Shown here: positions 36,167 through 47,880 of the stretch, piece after piece
How the letters are laid out: each line of letters starts with the position of its first letter
Numbering within the stretch: the first letter of the stretch is position 1
Made by a program: the position numbers and the translations under genes
From: Hymenoscyphus infarciens
Taxonomy: Eukaryota > Ascomycota > Leotiomycetes > Helotiales > Helotiaceae
Direction: 5' to 3'
Assembly: GCA_001414345.1 (NCBI GenBank)
Contig: LLCB01000031.1
Location: forward strand, 124,001-188,000
Length of the DNA: 64,000 bases
Notes under the pieces: model-generated
The model's input: only the letters and a program-made list of their open reading frames with translations
Told to the model about the DNA's origin: nothing
The model's database searches: none

Positions 36167-36361
36167 GCAGTGATCATTTGTGATGTTGGGGAGTAAGATC
36201 TTACATTGGTTACCCCTGAGAGGGCTATGTCGTGATGTTGCATTGAATTAGGGATGTAAAAATCTCGACGTTCTGGGTGGAGGTATGAGAGGTGAAGAGC
36301 TGCTATAGCGAGGATACTACGTATAAGGAAGAGGAATTTAAAAGCTAATTATAGGATTTCA

Positions 36362-37051
36362 CTATACTATAGAGTCTAGAAAACGGGATCCAAGGTCATT
36401 GTAAGGCTCGTAGATAATGACCAGTGATGAAGAAGCTCCAAGTCGTTCATATTTTAGGTCCGGTAATGTTCCATTTTTGGCCATAGCCAGAGTTGAGTTG
36501 AAGGTGTTGTTTGGACTTGACCAGATTCCAGTTCTTCCAATGAATCCGGCGACTGGATGAGATGGTGGCGTTCCAACATTTGAAGAGTTCGCTGACGATG
36601 CCACGGGTGGGGGAAAATCACATGAGACGGAATGCTGCACAGTAACTTAATAATTTGTTCAAGCTGGGTTTCGATAAGAGTATTCTAACCTTGATGCAAT
36701 TCCAACATAATGGTCTTCCTTCATCACACTGTGTTGTAGAACTACGTTAGCTTGATTTATTCCTAGAAAATCCCAGACTCTTGGTAGGAAAATTTGTAGT
36801 ATGAATGTCCCAAGCTGAGAGGTGAAAACAAAAAGCAGACCGACAAGAACTGGTGTGGAAAAACGAATTAAACAAAACAACACAAAAGAAACAATTTCTA
36901 GTACGGACCTTGATTTTCCTATACTTCTGTTAGTAAGATTTCTCATTTCTACACTCAATTCAACGTACCTTCTTTTACACGTTCGACATCCTATCCGAGT
37001 CTTCCGGTGAGACCTCCTCGCTGTGTTGACTATTTTATATGGAGCGTCCAT
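36362..37051 (-). CDS. truncated Zn2Cys6 protein split over four exons
   Basis: Exons 36969-37051, 36909-36918 (10 nt), 36690-36728 and 36362-36634; 134 aa. Introns are 50, 180 and 55 nt. Joined, they give a perfect cluster at residues 22-49: CRTCKRRKIKC, DEGRPLC, WNC and IKHSVSC, spaced CX2CX6CX6CX2CX6C. The 10-nt exon supplies only R/K-I-K. After the cluster only ~85 residues remain, with no linker or MHR domain, ending LGSRFLDSIV. Typical regulators of this class have 400-900 residues, so this is a truncated derivative or a short competitor protein. No full-length copy lies nearby in the window. Confidence 0.65.
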
Positions 37052-37700
37052 CTTGAATTGCTTATCCACATATATAAGATATCACTTCTTCTTCTTCTCT
37101 TCCACCTAAACCCTACTTCGTATGAGTTATGTAGAATACGACACGTATCTGTGGTCTAGATAGAGCATCGGCCTTGGCAGCTGCTAGCATCACGACTCAT
37201 CCCTGAAGATTTGCGCTAGAAATCGAAATGCAGAGGGTTCAGCCCTATACAATTCTCATGCTTTGTATCACTCTCCGTGCAGTGTAGCTTTACACCATAA
37301 GATGCTAGTAACGTCCTTGGATTCAGAAGTGCTAAAAGGTGTAAACTGGGAGCTAGACCTTGTGGCTAAGGGCATCGTCACTTTTGCAGCCACGATTACT
37401 AGAGGAGAAACATGAACCTCTGAAAGGTTATACAACTTGGAAATCGTACACAGGAATGGGGAATAGTTCCGGGCGCAAGATGGCAACACTGAATTACCTC
37501 TGTAGACCGGCCAAGGACAAGCAACTTTGCTATTGAAAATTTCAACAGCTGCTCATAAGGATCGATTCTTTCTCAAATGTATCTGTTATGAATTGAAGCT
37601 GAAATTTCATCAAGTCCGTAGAGTCGCGGGATTAGAAGGAATTTCCCGTCGAGTTGTTGAAAAACGAATAAGGTGAAGCCTAGCCTAGCTCCAACCCTGG

Positions 37701-37730
37701 CCCTAGCCCTAGCCCTAGCCCTAGCCCTAG
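37701..37730 (+). repeat. (CCCTAG)5 tandem hexamer
   Basis: Five perfect CCCTAG units, preceded by one CCCTGG. It resembles but differs from the telomere unit CCCTAA at the last base. Confidence 0.95.
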
Positions 37731-37969
37731 CCATAAGTCAGCGCATAATATAAAGAAGGGGTTGTGGCCAACGGCGAGAAAACCCCGAACCTGAATTCGA
37801 TTTGAGCGACCAGCACGTGACTAGCCGCTTTTCAAGCCTCCTTCCCGAGGTCCTCTTTGGATAGCCAAATGATGAGGCAATAGGTAGGCTCTCAAATTTA
37901 AAGTAGGTATTCTTGAGAAAAGTTGGATTGCAATTGATGACTGTAGATTGGAAATTTGGCTTACTTAAC

Positions 37970-38000
37970 ACCATTTTACCATTTTACCATTTTACCATTT
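37970..38000 (+). repeat. ACCATTTT tandem octamer, about 3.9 copies
   Basis: Perfect 8-bp units in the RIB1 upstream region. Confidence 0.95.
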
Positions 38001-38167
38001 GCATGATTACATATACCTGGGACCCACCCGAGCGGATGACTTTCCGATAATCGCTCCCGTCCTATTTACCCCAAACCTCCAACCGGCAGTGATTGAAGGC
38101 ATTTACACTCTCAAATTCGAAAGCCTCATGTTGTCGCCGCTCCCATAACGATTCCCCTCCAGCAAGA

Positions 38168-39454
38168 ATGCCCAATCTCGACTCCTCCTCCTCGAACCCC
38201 TCGAACCCCTCGCACCCCTCATCATGGAACCCCCACCATAACCTCGAATCCGACCAAGTACCAGATCTCCCACCCTTCTACTCTCCACGCCCAATTCCCG
38301 TGTCGCGAGCAATTTCTGAACTCGACTTAACCTCTTTAAACATCTCACATGCAGCAAACCCCTCGAACGAAACTCTCACAGAAACGCCCTCCGATTCTGA
38401 ACAGGAATCCGCGCTCCCGGGTCTTGTATCACCCGCCTTCACTCCGCCTTCAACGCCTGGCATACAGACACCCTCACATCCTTCGGTTGCGCATGAACAT
38501 GTACCGAGACCGATTCCGGTTGACAGTACGGTCACACATGGAGGGTGTGGGCAGAAAAAGCCGAAACTCCTTAAGAAGCTGCCGGAAGTCAATTGTGTGG
38601 TGAGGGCGAGAATACCAACCACAATTGGAGGAACAGAGATGTTCCTTCATTTATACCAAAATAACGAGGATAATAAGGAGCATTTGGCTATTGTTTTTGG
38701 GAACGGGATACGGAGTCAGAGTTTGGATAAACCGAGGGAAGGGGAAACCGAAATGGACCGGTTGATCCGAGGCGCATATAGTGGGAGGTTATATCCTGGC
38801 CGAACGACTTCACGAATGCCGGAAAGTTCAAGTAAGAACGGAAACGGAAAAGTGGCGGTGGCGCCTGCTGTCCCTGAGGAGGAGAAAAAGCCGGAGCCTG
38901 TGATGGTGAGGATACATTCCGAATGTTATACAGGCGAAACGGTCTGGTCGGCGCGATGCGATTGCGGAGAACAACTCGATGAAGCCGCAAGGTTAATGTC
39001 ACTTCCTGGCTCTGGTGGGGGAATTATCATATATCTCCGACAAGAAGGGCGTGGCATTGGTCTGGGTGAGAAACTGAAAGCATACAATCTGCAAGATTTG
39101 GGATCGGATACTGTCCAGGCGAACTTACTCCTCCGACATCCAGCCGATGCCAGAAGTTATGGTCTCGCGACAGCGATGTTAGAAGACTTGGGACAGAAGG
39201 AAATCAAACTCCTCACAAATAACCCGGATAAGGTTCGAGCTGTGGAAGGACCAAACCGGGAGATTGTTGTCAAAGAAAGAGTTCCAATGATTCCGCTGGC
39301 TTGGAGAGGGAAAACTGGCGGTATCCGAAGTGAGGAGGTGGGTGGGTATTTGAAAACGAAGGTATATATCTCTACTCAATCGAGTTATTGAAATGTCTGC
39401 TAACAAAATTTCCAGATCGAAAAGATGGGACACATGTTAGAAATGGGGGGTTGA
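38168..39454 (+). CDS. RIB1: GTP cyclohydrolase II (first step of riboflavin synthesis)
   Basis: Exons 38168-39361 and 39416-39454 (54-nt intron with GCTAAC branch); 410 aa. ATG 38168 is the first in the frame. A Ser/Pro/Asn-rich N-terminal extension (about 1-130) is followed by the catalytic core. The zinc site is [20 protein letters not shown] (C-x10-C-x-C). The catalytic segment is [20 protein letters not shown], with later conserved NNPDK and [13 protein letters not shown] segments. The last exon adds [12 protein letters not shown]. The enzyme converts GTP to the 2,5-diamino-pyrimidinone phosphate, formate and pyrophosphate. Fungi carry it as a separate protein, as here. Tandem repeats lie in its promoter. 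Confidence 0.93.
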
Positions 39455-40440
39455 GGATATACCTTCCTGGAAGTAAGCGCTCACATAATATCGATTTATT
39501 ATACTGCATTTTTAGGAGTTATTAGGATCGGTTCGGAGGTTTGTATATACGAAACCAAGGATAAGTCATGTACTAAAACATATGTCCATTATGAAACAAT
39601 ATCAAAAGATATCAATCTGGGGGTAATTCCTCGAATAAGGTCCACTTTATTATATATACTCGCCCCATGGTTCTGTTTTAACGACTTAAAGAACTTTCTG
39701 CTTTGGTTGGGTCAGTTATCAATATTTGCTATCTTCCCCGGGCAAACCCCACAAGTGGTGAGGCTGAATTAAGCAATTATAAGCTTGTCCCCGAAGGTAT
39801 TTCTCCACAAAGATAACGGGGAACTGACGACGGTTGTTAAGAGATCCTTCGTTTTTTTACACACCTGGTTCAGAATTTTGAGACTTAGAGCGAGGCAAAG
39901 GATAGTAAACAAGTGTCATACCATATTTCCGGGCAACTCCCAGAAAACCGCCTATCCTATCTGACCTCACCAAACCTCTTCTATCATTCCGCAAAGAATC
40001 CTTGAGCTCCCCCAACACCTCCACGCCCCTCGTTACACGAAAAAAAGGGGCCGTTCAAGCTTCACTTATCAGCTTATCGCTCGACTTGCAGGGTACAAAA
40101 TGGCCCGACGAATCCGACGAATAGCTGCGAGGAAGCTATCAGGATAAGGCAGGTCGAAGGACCTTTGGAAAGCCACCATGTGGGAGTTGATCAATTAGAT
40201 ATCGGATTTCTCCTGTGCGGACAGGGTCAAGAGGTGGTGCCTCGGTCATGCCGGTGCTTGAGCTTCGGGGTCTATGGCGTCGTGAAGCTTTTTATCTTTC
40301 TGGAGCCTTGAGATCTAGAGTTGCTTCTTCTTTGGTTTTTCTGTGTTTGTTTACGCTTTTTTGATCGAACGCGGATTTGGCTTTGCAAGTTTGAAGTTTG
40401 GAGCGTCTTTAAGAACTTGACGGCAAAGAGATCCGCGATC
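39455..40440. other. intergenic / permease promoter
   Basis: No supported gene. Contains the RIB1 3' UTR and the permease upstream region. Confidence 0.4.
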
Positions 40441-42218
40441 ATGGGAGACTCCGAGCCCGTCGTTGAGCGGAGGGCCTCGAGGGTGGAGGAGAAGGATGAA
40501 GAGGTTCTTGCGGAATTCGGATACAAACAAGAGTTACGCAGAGATTGGGGATTAACGCATAACTTTGGAATCTCATTCTCCATTATTGCATGCTTTTCTT
40601 CACCTGCGCGAGCGTTCTTGGATCTTGCTAAGTTTTCTCGTAGTCTGTTATCACCGGTATTACGACTTTGTTCCAATATGGCTTGGTGACTGGTGGTCCT
40701 GGAGGTACGTTGAAATCCGGATATATATACTTTGGGGGGTGAAAGACTGATAGAGGGTAGTTATGTCTGTGGGATGGATTGTGGTTTCGGTGTTTACGAT
40801 GTTTGTGGCTTTGGGGATGGCGGAAATTGTTTCTGCTATTCCTACGGCTGGGGGACCTTATTACTGGTCTGCTTTGTTGGCTCCGGTCAATCATTCGGCT
40901 TTTGCTTCTTGGATTACTGGTTGGTATGTTATTTCCACCTCGCTTGCATAGATACCAAACCAACGATTCTTTCCAAAGGTTTAACCTCCTGGGTCAAGTT
41001 GCAGTAACAACAGGTATCTCCTTCGGATGCGCTGGACTCATATCTACAACCGCAACTGTGAAATCCTCCTACAAACCTACAGCGGGAAAGACAATTGGGA
41101 TTTACGCAGCAGTACTCATATCCCATGGAATCGTCAACACATTCGGTGTCCACGTCCTCCGATATCTAAATAACACATCCATTCTCCTCCACTCCGTAGG
41201 AGTCACCAGTCTCGCGATCGCCGTACTAGCAAAGGCCCCTACCCATCAATCCGCCAAATTCGTCTTCGCAACTTTCAGCGACGGTACAGGAGCAGAAGGC
41301 TCAGACGGCTGGAGTATCCGCGCATCCCCCGCCTACGTCGCAGCATGCGGTGCACTCATGTCTCAATACACACTCACCGGTTTCGACGCCTCAGCCCATC
41401 TCTCAGAGGAAACACGAAAAGCATCATGGAGTGCCCCCATCGGAGTCGTCTCCTCAGTCGGCTTCTCCTCCCTCTTCGGATTCTTCGTACTCATGAGTTT
41501 CCTCTTCTCGATCCAAGATTTCGACGCCACAGTCGGCTCAGATTACGCACAACCCGTGCTCCAAATTTTCATCGATATCTTCGGTGAGGACGGAGCAGTG
41601 GTATTGATGTGTCTAATCATGATCTGTGTCTGGCATTGCGGACTTTTCTCCATGACTTCCAATTCCAGAATGATGTTTGCATTTGCTCGCGACGGAGGGA
41701 TCCCCCATTTTTTCCACAAGGTGGATGATAAATTCAAGTCTCCCATCCGAACAGTCTGGCTCGCTGCCTCTTTATCGTTCTGTCTCGCTCTCCCGAGTTT
41801 GGGGAGTACAGTCGCTTTCGCAGCCGCTACCTCCATCGCAACAATAGGACTCTATATCTCCTACGGAATACCCATTCTTATCGGACTCATCTATCATGAA
41901 CAATTTACTGCTCGTAAAGGTCCGTTTAATCTGGGTGTTTTCTCGAGATTCGTGGCGTTTGTTGCGGTTGCGTGGATCGGTTTTATTACTATTATCTTTT
42001 GTTTGCCGACTGCGAATCCGGTTACCAGCCAGACTTTGAATTATACGGTTGTGGCGGTGGGTATTATTGCTGTGGGGAGTTGTGGCGTTTGGTTGCTGAG
42101 TGCGAGGTGGTGGTTTGTTGGGCCGCAGAGGGAGGTGCAGGAGGCGGAACGGTTGGGGGTTGATATTGAAGAGCCGGGAGCTTTGGAGGAGGCTGAGAAG
42201 AGGGATGAAAAGATTTGA
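40441..42218 (+). CDS. APC-family permease, GABA/amino-acid (Uga4-like)
   Basis: Exons 40441-40587, 40644-40704, 40761-40923 and 40979-42218; 536 aa. Start MGDSEPVVERRASRVEEKDE. After a cytosolic head with the motif GYKQELRRDWGLTHNFGISF, about twelve TM segments follow, with family-typical TTLFQYGLVTGGPG, MAEIVSAIPTAGGPYYWSAL, YTLTGFDASAHLSEETRKAS and SRMMFAFARDGGIPHFFHKV. Plasma-membrane import of GABA or another amino acid or amine is expected; the substrate is not decidable here. Intron 1 (40588-40643) begins with GC instead of GT but has a TGCTAAG branch and CGTAG acceptor. Skipping it breaks the frame, so it appears to be a GC-AG intron. Confidence 0.9.
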
Positions 42219-43957
42219 TTCTGAGGGTGGGGGTGGTGGTCTGGTCTGGTGGGAATGTGTTATTTGTTTTTTTGGATTTGACACGTTTGAGCGTGGGAGG
42301 TGGTTGGTTTCGCGGTATCTTAGAAATTTAATTTGTTGTAGATGATACTTGTTGGGCTGCTTGCGTATCAAGAAAGGTAAGAGATTTTTAGCCAAGTGTG
42401 CCGTGCTTCTTGTGTATCGCTTGTGAGTAAATAGAAGAGAATCAAGTCCCCCTTCTAGGTTTAAGTGTACAAAAGAAGTGGGCAAATTCAAGCTTAACTC
42501 GCAACTCACTGTATTGCTGAGGTTGGGTGGAGTCCTCCTGTAGAAAGGGGTTTGGAACAGCAAAGTGTTAGTTGATTAGAACTCGGAGGCATGTTACGGT
42601 ACTAGATGCCAATGATTTATTTGTTGGTTCTGAATTGACTGGTTTTGGGGCGTGTCCGGCGTATGGTTTGGGCGAACGGTGTTACCGAGGAATTTACCAA
42701 CTTTTGTATTTCAGGGCTTTGTTTTCTGCCCTATATTCAGTTTCCTTTTTACTGCATCGCATAGAAAGTTCAAAACTAGCATAAGTACTCGGCTCCTCAG
42801 TCCTTCCAAATCTACTCGACTCTGGAGTACTGCTCTGATTAATGTCGGATCCACGGAGGTAACACACACTTTCCCTCCCAGCCCATCCTAGATACAAAAA
42901 ACCAAGCCCCGAAGTCTCGGTGGAAAGTATCAAAAAGGTTTTACCACCGAACGACCAACTCCTACGTCGATCATCTCTTCCCTCCCCGAGCCTAAAGATA
43001 AAGAAGCCTATTGTTTCTCGGAATGTCGGTATAAACTTGTTCTCCGAAAGTCCTGGATGTCGAAGGGGCATTGGTCCCTATTGAACTTATGGAGAGGCAG
43101 TGGAAAAATTAAGAATAGTATATAGTAGTTAGGACAGACAAAGCTTGACTTTTGAAAGTGTTCTTTATCGGAGTTGAGACTAAGAAAAAGAGAGTTTATG
43201 TAGACCAATTTTTGCGCAGTAACTGAACCAGCCTTACAAGTAGCTGGACCTCTAACCACTGGTATTTGGGTACTTTATGTTACCTCCGCTCTTTGACCGT
43301 CCCTCACCTACCTCCGAAACACGTTACCGTTCCTTCCACAAGTATTCTGGCATTGATAAGCAAAAATTTCGGTGTCCTATACTTACTAACATGGTTATGG
43401 TGGTTGAAGATTGGTTGGGAGGTGTACCTGAGAACGGACTTAGAATTGGAGGCCGAATGGGGCGCTCGGTTATTTTTGGACGAGCACCAGGAGGTCGTAC
43501 GGGGTTTTGGTTGGTGTTTGATGAGAGAGATGACTCGATGTGGAAATAATTCTGCGATGTGATGTTGTTGGTATTTTGATTTGGTACCTATAACTTTAAG
43601 CAATTGCATTTAGAAAGGGTAGGTGTGGGGGGAGACCAAACTCACGTGGAGAGAAATTACTCGGATGGAGTAAAGAGAGAGCATGGTTGCAAATGGACGA
43701 GCGTGGGAGAAAAGGGGGTGGGGGGTGAGAACTAGAGAGGATGAGAAAAAGCGAACTGTATTGAACGATAATTGGAGGTTATATAGCTACTAGGAAGCAA
43801 AAATCAGTAATAGTGCAGCGCTGAACGAGTATTGCAAGCGATATCGTTGCTCCCGTCACAAATTATAAGTGGAAGAAACTCAAAAAATCGTAGATATTTG
43901 AAGTGCAGGAAATATTTTCGCTTCCGAAGAAAAACATAAAGCAAGCATCTAGAACCA
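42219..43957. other. intergenic, no firm gene
   Basis: 3' UTR of the permease, then sequence with short antisense and random frames only. Confidence 0.4.
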
Positions 43958-44933
43958 TCATAGCGCATAATCCTGTCCCGAATCATGAGCCATCATATCA
44001 AAAGTCGGCTTAGCACTAAACCACCCCGCCAACTCCGTCCCCACAGTCTTATAAGTATAAGCGGCCTCCTCATCGCCAATCTTCACCGTCTCGCCTCCTC
44101 TTCCCCCAGCCGCTGCATCAGCCATCAATTGTACATGACAACACTTTTCCAAACTCATGAACCAAAATACAGCTGCTTCGATAGTCCTCGCACAAGTGAG
44201 AAGTCCGTGGTTTTGAAGTAATGCTGCTTTATTTTTTCCAAGCGCTGTGGCGATCGTTTTTCCTTCTTCGGCTTGGAGGACTATACCCCCGAAACTGGAG
44301 TAGAGAGCTATGTCGTCGTGGAAGGCGCAGGAATCTTGGGTTATGAGTTCAAGTGGACGGCCGAGGGTGCAGAATGCGCGGCCGTAGATGGAGTGGGAGT
44401 GGGCTACGCAGTTTATTTCTGGTCGTGCGGTGTGGACTGCGTGGTGGATCATGTATGCTGAAGACAATTTTTAGTTGAGAATTGTTTTGTTAGAGAGAGA
44501 TTGGCTACCAGCAGTGTTCAATAAGCGAACTGGTCCACCGTCTACCACTTTGCCAGCAGCGTCTACACGGATGAGATCGGAAGCTTTGAGTAATGGCCAA
44601 GCAACCCCGAAAGGGTTTACCCAAAATGAAGTTGGTTCTACCGGATCCTACTTCTGTATTAGATCTGCTTCTAGAATATTTGAAAGTGGTTTTTACTCTC
44701 AAAGTGATGTGACCTGCAACACCTTCATCGAATCCAAAATTTGCGAAAATCCGGAATGCTAATGCGAGTCTTCCTTTTTGATACTCTCGCTCCTTGTACG
44801 GATCTTGGTATTTGGGTCCATTGATTCCAGCTAACATTTCAGTCTTCTTGATTTCGGTCTCGGAAGATAGTGCTACTGCTTCATTGTGCTCGGAAGAAGG
44901 AACCGTCATATCATTTGAACTTGGTGGAGCCAT
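43958..44933 (-). CDS. class II aldolase/adducin-domain protein
   Basis: Exons 44697-44933, 44509-44647 and 43958-44457; 291 aa. Introns are 49 nt (TCTAATA branch) and 51 nt. The first splice gives HITLR|DPVEPTSFWVNPFG, matching the family. Features are GFDEGVAGHITLR near residue 70, the metal-binding AHSHSIYGRAF and the later LLQNHGLL. The cytosolic class II aldolase/adducin fold binds a divalent metal through these histidines and splits or rearranges sugar phosphates or related aldols. Fungal members of this subgroup have unknown substrates. The ~35-residue Ser/Glu-rich N-terminus is variable. The C-terminus (DMMAHDSGQDYAL) is complete. Confidence 0.9.
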
Positions 44934-45814
44934 AGTTACAACCTTTCTTAAGCAGAATAAAAATTACAGGATTCAAAAATCAAACTTGTGATTGGAAACG
45001 CAAATCTTGTAGTATGTGAGGGAAGATGGCGTGAAAAGGGAATCGCACGATTAAATCTAAGTGCAAGCTTACACGTCAACCTCAGCCCATCCCTAAACAT
45101 CTGATGAGAGACAGGGGTAGACTGCAGGGTTTATGTAGCATCACATACACGAGATGGGATTCAAAATAGACACCGCAGATGAATTGTCCAATTGCCATGT
45201 GGACGGAGTTATAAAAACCAATTGCGGTGTAATCCATACGCGTGTCGACCTCGGAGGTATTACCGTGAAAGAACGTATAGTCCGAAGAAATGTCTTGGAT
45301 GGTTTAACCATTGCACTCCGTACAATCTTGCAATCGGCGATGTTGAAATCAACTTGAAGTCGAACATTAACCAAACTGTTGTAGATATGTTTTGGCACAA
45401 CATAAGCAGAAATGTCTGCGAAGACTAATTCCAAGAATACCGAGATCAGAAGAGCAGTTTGTCTTCCTCCCAATTCTATGACACTTAGTGATCGCTTCAT
45501 CAACCATAACTATACTTGGAGGATAAGAAATATAACGACCAAGAGCCAAATGAAACAGTATAGTCAATAGCAACCTCCTAAAGACCGGGCATATCTCTAA
45601 AATCTAACGCCTGTAATGAACAATTCGAGATATGAAATCTATTTCCCGCCCCTAATTCCGAGGTATACTCAATGACTCATGAGTTGCGCAGTTTCATTTG
45701 ATTTGGCAACTTGTGGAAATCTACATCCTCTTTCCCCTTGTAAATGCTACTCGTTTCTTCAACAGGAACGAGTGGTGTATATTGTGATGAGAGACGAAAG
45801 GTGTGGCTGGTGGT
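44934..45814. other. intergenic with ambiguous small ORFs
   Basis: Both strands carry open frames over the same ~300 bp. Minus 45141-45500 has a hydrophobic start (ALLISVFLELVFADISAYVV) and 119 aa. Plus 45154-45357 reads GVIHTRVDLGGITVKERIV, and plus 45192-45428 ends INQTVVDMFWHNISRNVCED. None can be preferred. This may be a decayed gene. Confidence 0.3.
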
Positions 45815-47619
45815 CTATGATAATCGTCCCATGCGAGCATCCAAGCTCATTGGGCACCTGGAATCTGTATAAATCAGTGGGTAGTGAGACCGCCCAATAT
45901 TAGTTCCACTACTGTAATCATGAGATGAAGTACAAGGCCTTAGAACGACACCGGAAGAGTTCGATATTTGAGAAGCCAGCGCAGAATCATTGAGGTTCAT
46001 TCCTCGTTGGCCTTCGAGTTTAGGTAATAGAGTGTGAAGGTGATTATGGAAAGAGTCTAGAGAGTTCGCATCTAGAGTTCCCACATCCATTACCTTGACG
46101 TTGGATCCCATTATTAATGAATCCTCAAATAACACTTCTGAACAAGCAGGTAACCGCTCACTATCCCCCGAGACATCAACTTTCAAGAATGTGGATGTCC
46201 AGGATGGCCTGGTGGAATCTTCCTCAGATTGACGGCCGGGCTCGATCTTTCGAGCCCGGGATTATTTATGATAGGTAAACATACAATGGTCTTTTTTTGT
46301 ATTGCAGAAAGACCATAGGCAACAACTAACCGTAGCTTTACTGTATAAACACCACCGTATTGAACGATTGAGGAGAGCTTCCTGATTTCGTCTGACGTGC
46401 CGTTTGGCAATGTTAACAGCATTGAAAATACGCGACCAGACCTGAAGTATTTATTGTACTCGGTGTTCCGTACCCGATAACGCGGATCAAGCTTTTCGGT
46501 CTCGCCAGGAGTGCCCGATATGAGCCAGCCTCCTTCTGCAATGAGTGCTTCGCCAGGAAGTTTCGGATGACTGGGTATATTATCCCATGATGGAGTTGGG
46601 GAAGACCATAGCTGTGTCCAAGCAGTGCCAAAATTAAGCAAGATATCGAACGCAGGATTGTTGACCACGGTGAAAGCGGTGTTGTACTTTGTGTTGACCA
46701 GACTGGTGTTGACGTTTCTTGAGGCACGCCAAAACATGTTGCAGATGAGGCCTGTTATAGAAATTGATGAAGCTATCCCAAGGCGAATAGCAAGTTCCTT
46801 GGATATCTCAGGTGTTGTGACTGATTCGTCAAAATGAGCAAGGGTATCTATCCAAATGCAATTGCTTTCCGCGTACAATTCAATGGGATGATGGAAGGAT
46901 ACGATCCGAGGCAACGTTGTCTCTTCTTCTGGTGGTAGGGAGGGTGTTTCTCCGATGATACTCTCAGTAAAGTAATGATCTAGTCTTTTGAGATGTTGTG
47001 GCGGCATTCGACCAATACTTAGGACCTTGATATTGTGCTCCACGGTGTATATACGGCTAAAATCTAAACGGGAAAGTGGCGATAGCAATTATCCAAGCCG
47101 TTTGATGATTTTTTTTTTCAATGGGAAAGGTGCTTTATCCATTGATTCTCCCGGAAGAGGAGACGGTAGTACTTCATCCTGTGGGAAAACAACGGCATGG
47201 TCTTGAGAACGAACACCTGATTTCGTAATCGCTTGGCCACCATACGTGTTGATGGAGAGACACAAAGAACAATAAGAACGTTCGCGGATAACGACGAACT
47301 GGCGAAATTCTGTAAATGCAAATTGTCCATGACTGGTTGGTGAAATCGTGGAATGATTTGATACTGGAGAGTTGGCGCTAGCGGGCTCGCTCCACAAACC
47401 CTTAAAAACACGACCGACAGTGAAAAAGCGTTGTGGTTTTCCTACCGTGACAAATTCTGTCCAGCTTATTAGCATGACCTAGTGGCAAGTACGTTGAAGT
47501 CTATGTACCTGGGCCAAGTGGCTCATAATTTTCTCTCCAATATCGGCTCCCAGGAGAATATTTGGCATCGATTTTGGTGGCAGTATGGGGAGAATATGTG
47601 GGAGAGGAAGAGGCTTCAT
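45815..47619 (-). pseudogene. DUF6590-family gene interrupted by in-frame stops
   Basis: Frame from ATG 47619 (MKPLPLPHILPILPPKSMPN), in-frame TAG at 47479-47481, ATG 47475, then RFFTVGRVFKGLW, RERSYCSLCLSINTYGGQAI and SGVRSQDHAVVFPQDE, which is a DUF6590 domain. An in-frame TAA at 47089-47091 falls just before LSPLSRLDFSRIYTVEHNIK, the conserved end of the domain. A retropepsin-like segment (ISKELAIRLGIA..NPAFDILLNFG) and a second DUF6590-like start (LDPRYRVRNTEYNKYFRSGR) follow. A 62-nt intron (about 46230-46291, GTATGT..CTGAG) joins the frame to EDSTRPSWTSTFLKVDVSG and the C-terminus. The frame is otherwise well kept, so inactivation looks recent, or an unseen short intron hides a stop. 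Confidence 0.6.
46236..46259. repeat. perfect 10-bp GC-rich hairpin with 4-nt loop
   Basis: CCGGGCTCGA, loop TCTT, TCGAGCCCGG. It lies inside the proposed intron of the DUF6590 gene. Confidence 0.9.
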
Positions 47620-47880
47620 ATTGGCGTGTTTCCCTTCCTATAGTATACCTAGCCAGTTAGCGCCGCTGCTTGGAAGAGATTCGAGAAAGTGCCACACTTG
47701 CCGTTTTCATCCTTGCAATCGATATACCAACGACCAGTCTCAGGCTCCAATATCCATGGACTATTATGGACTTGGTGCTGCCATATCCATTCATTCACAA
47801 TGCTTTTCTTCATAGAGGGTTTGCTGCCATCTTGCTAGCGCGTAGCCATGGGGTTCCATGATCTCTTAGTGTGTTTATCT

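Larger units (their letters stand above)
37052..38167. other. intergenic with two tandem repeats; upstream region of RIB1
   Basis: No gene. Holds a CCCTAG array and an ACCATTTT array (listed separately), both within 500 bp of the RIB1 start codon. Confidence 0.5.

Noticed and set aside
37701..37730. Telomere or chromosome end
   Set aside because: The unit is CCCTAG, not CCCTAA, only five copies, and intact genes lie on both sides.
41772..42563. 263-codon frame antisense to the permease
   Set aside because: Asn/Pro/Thr-rich shadow of a clear membrane-protein exon.
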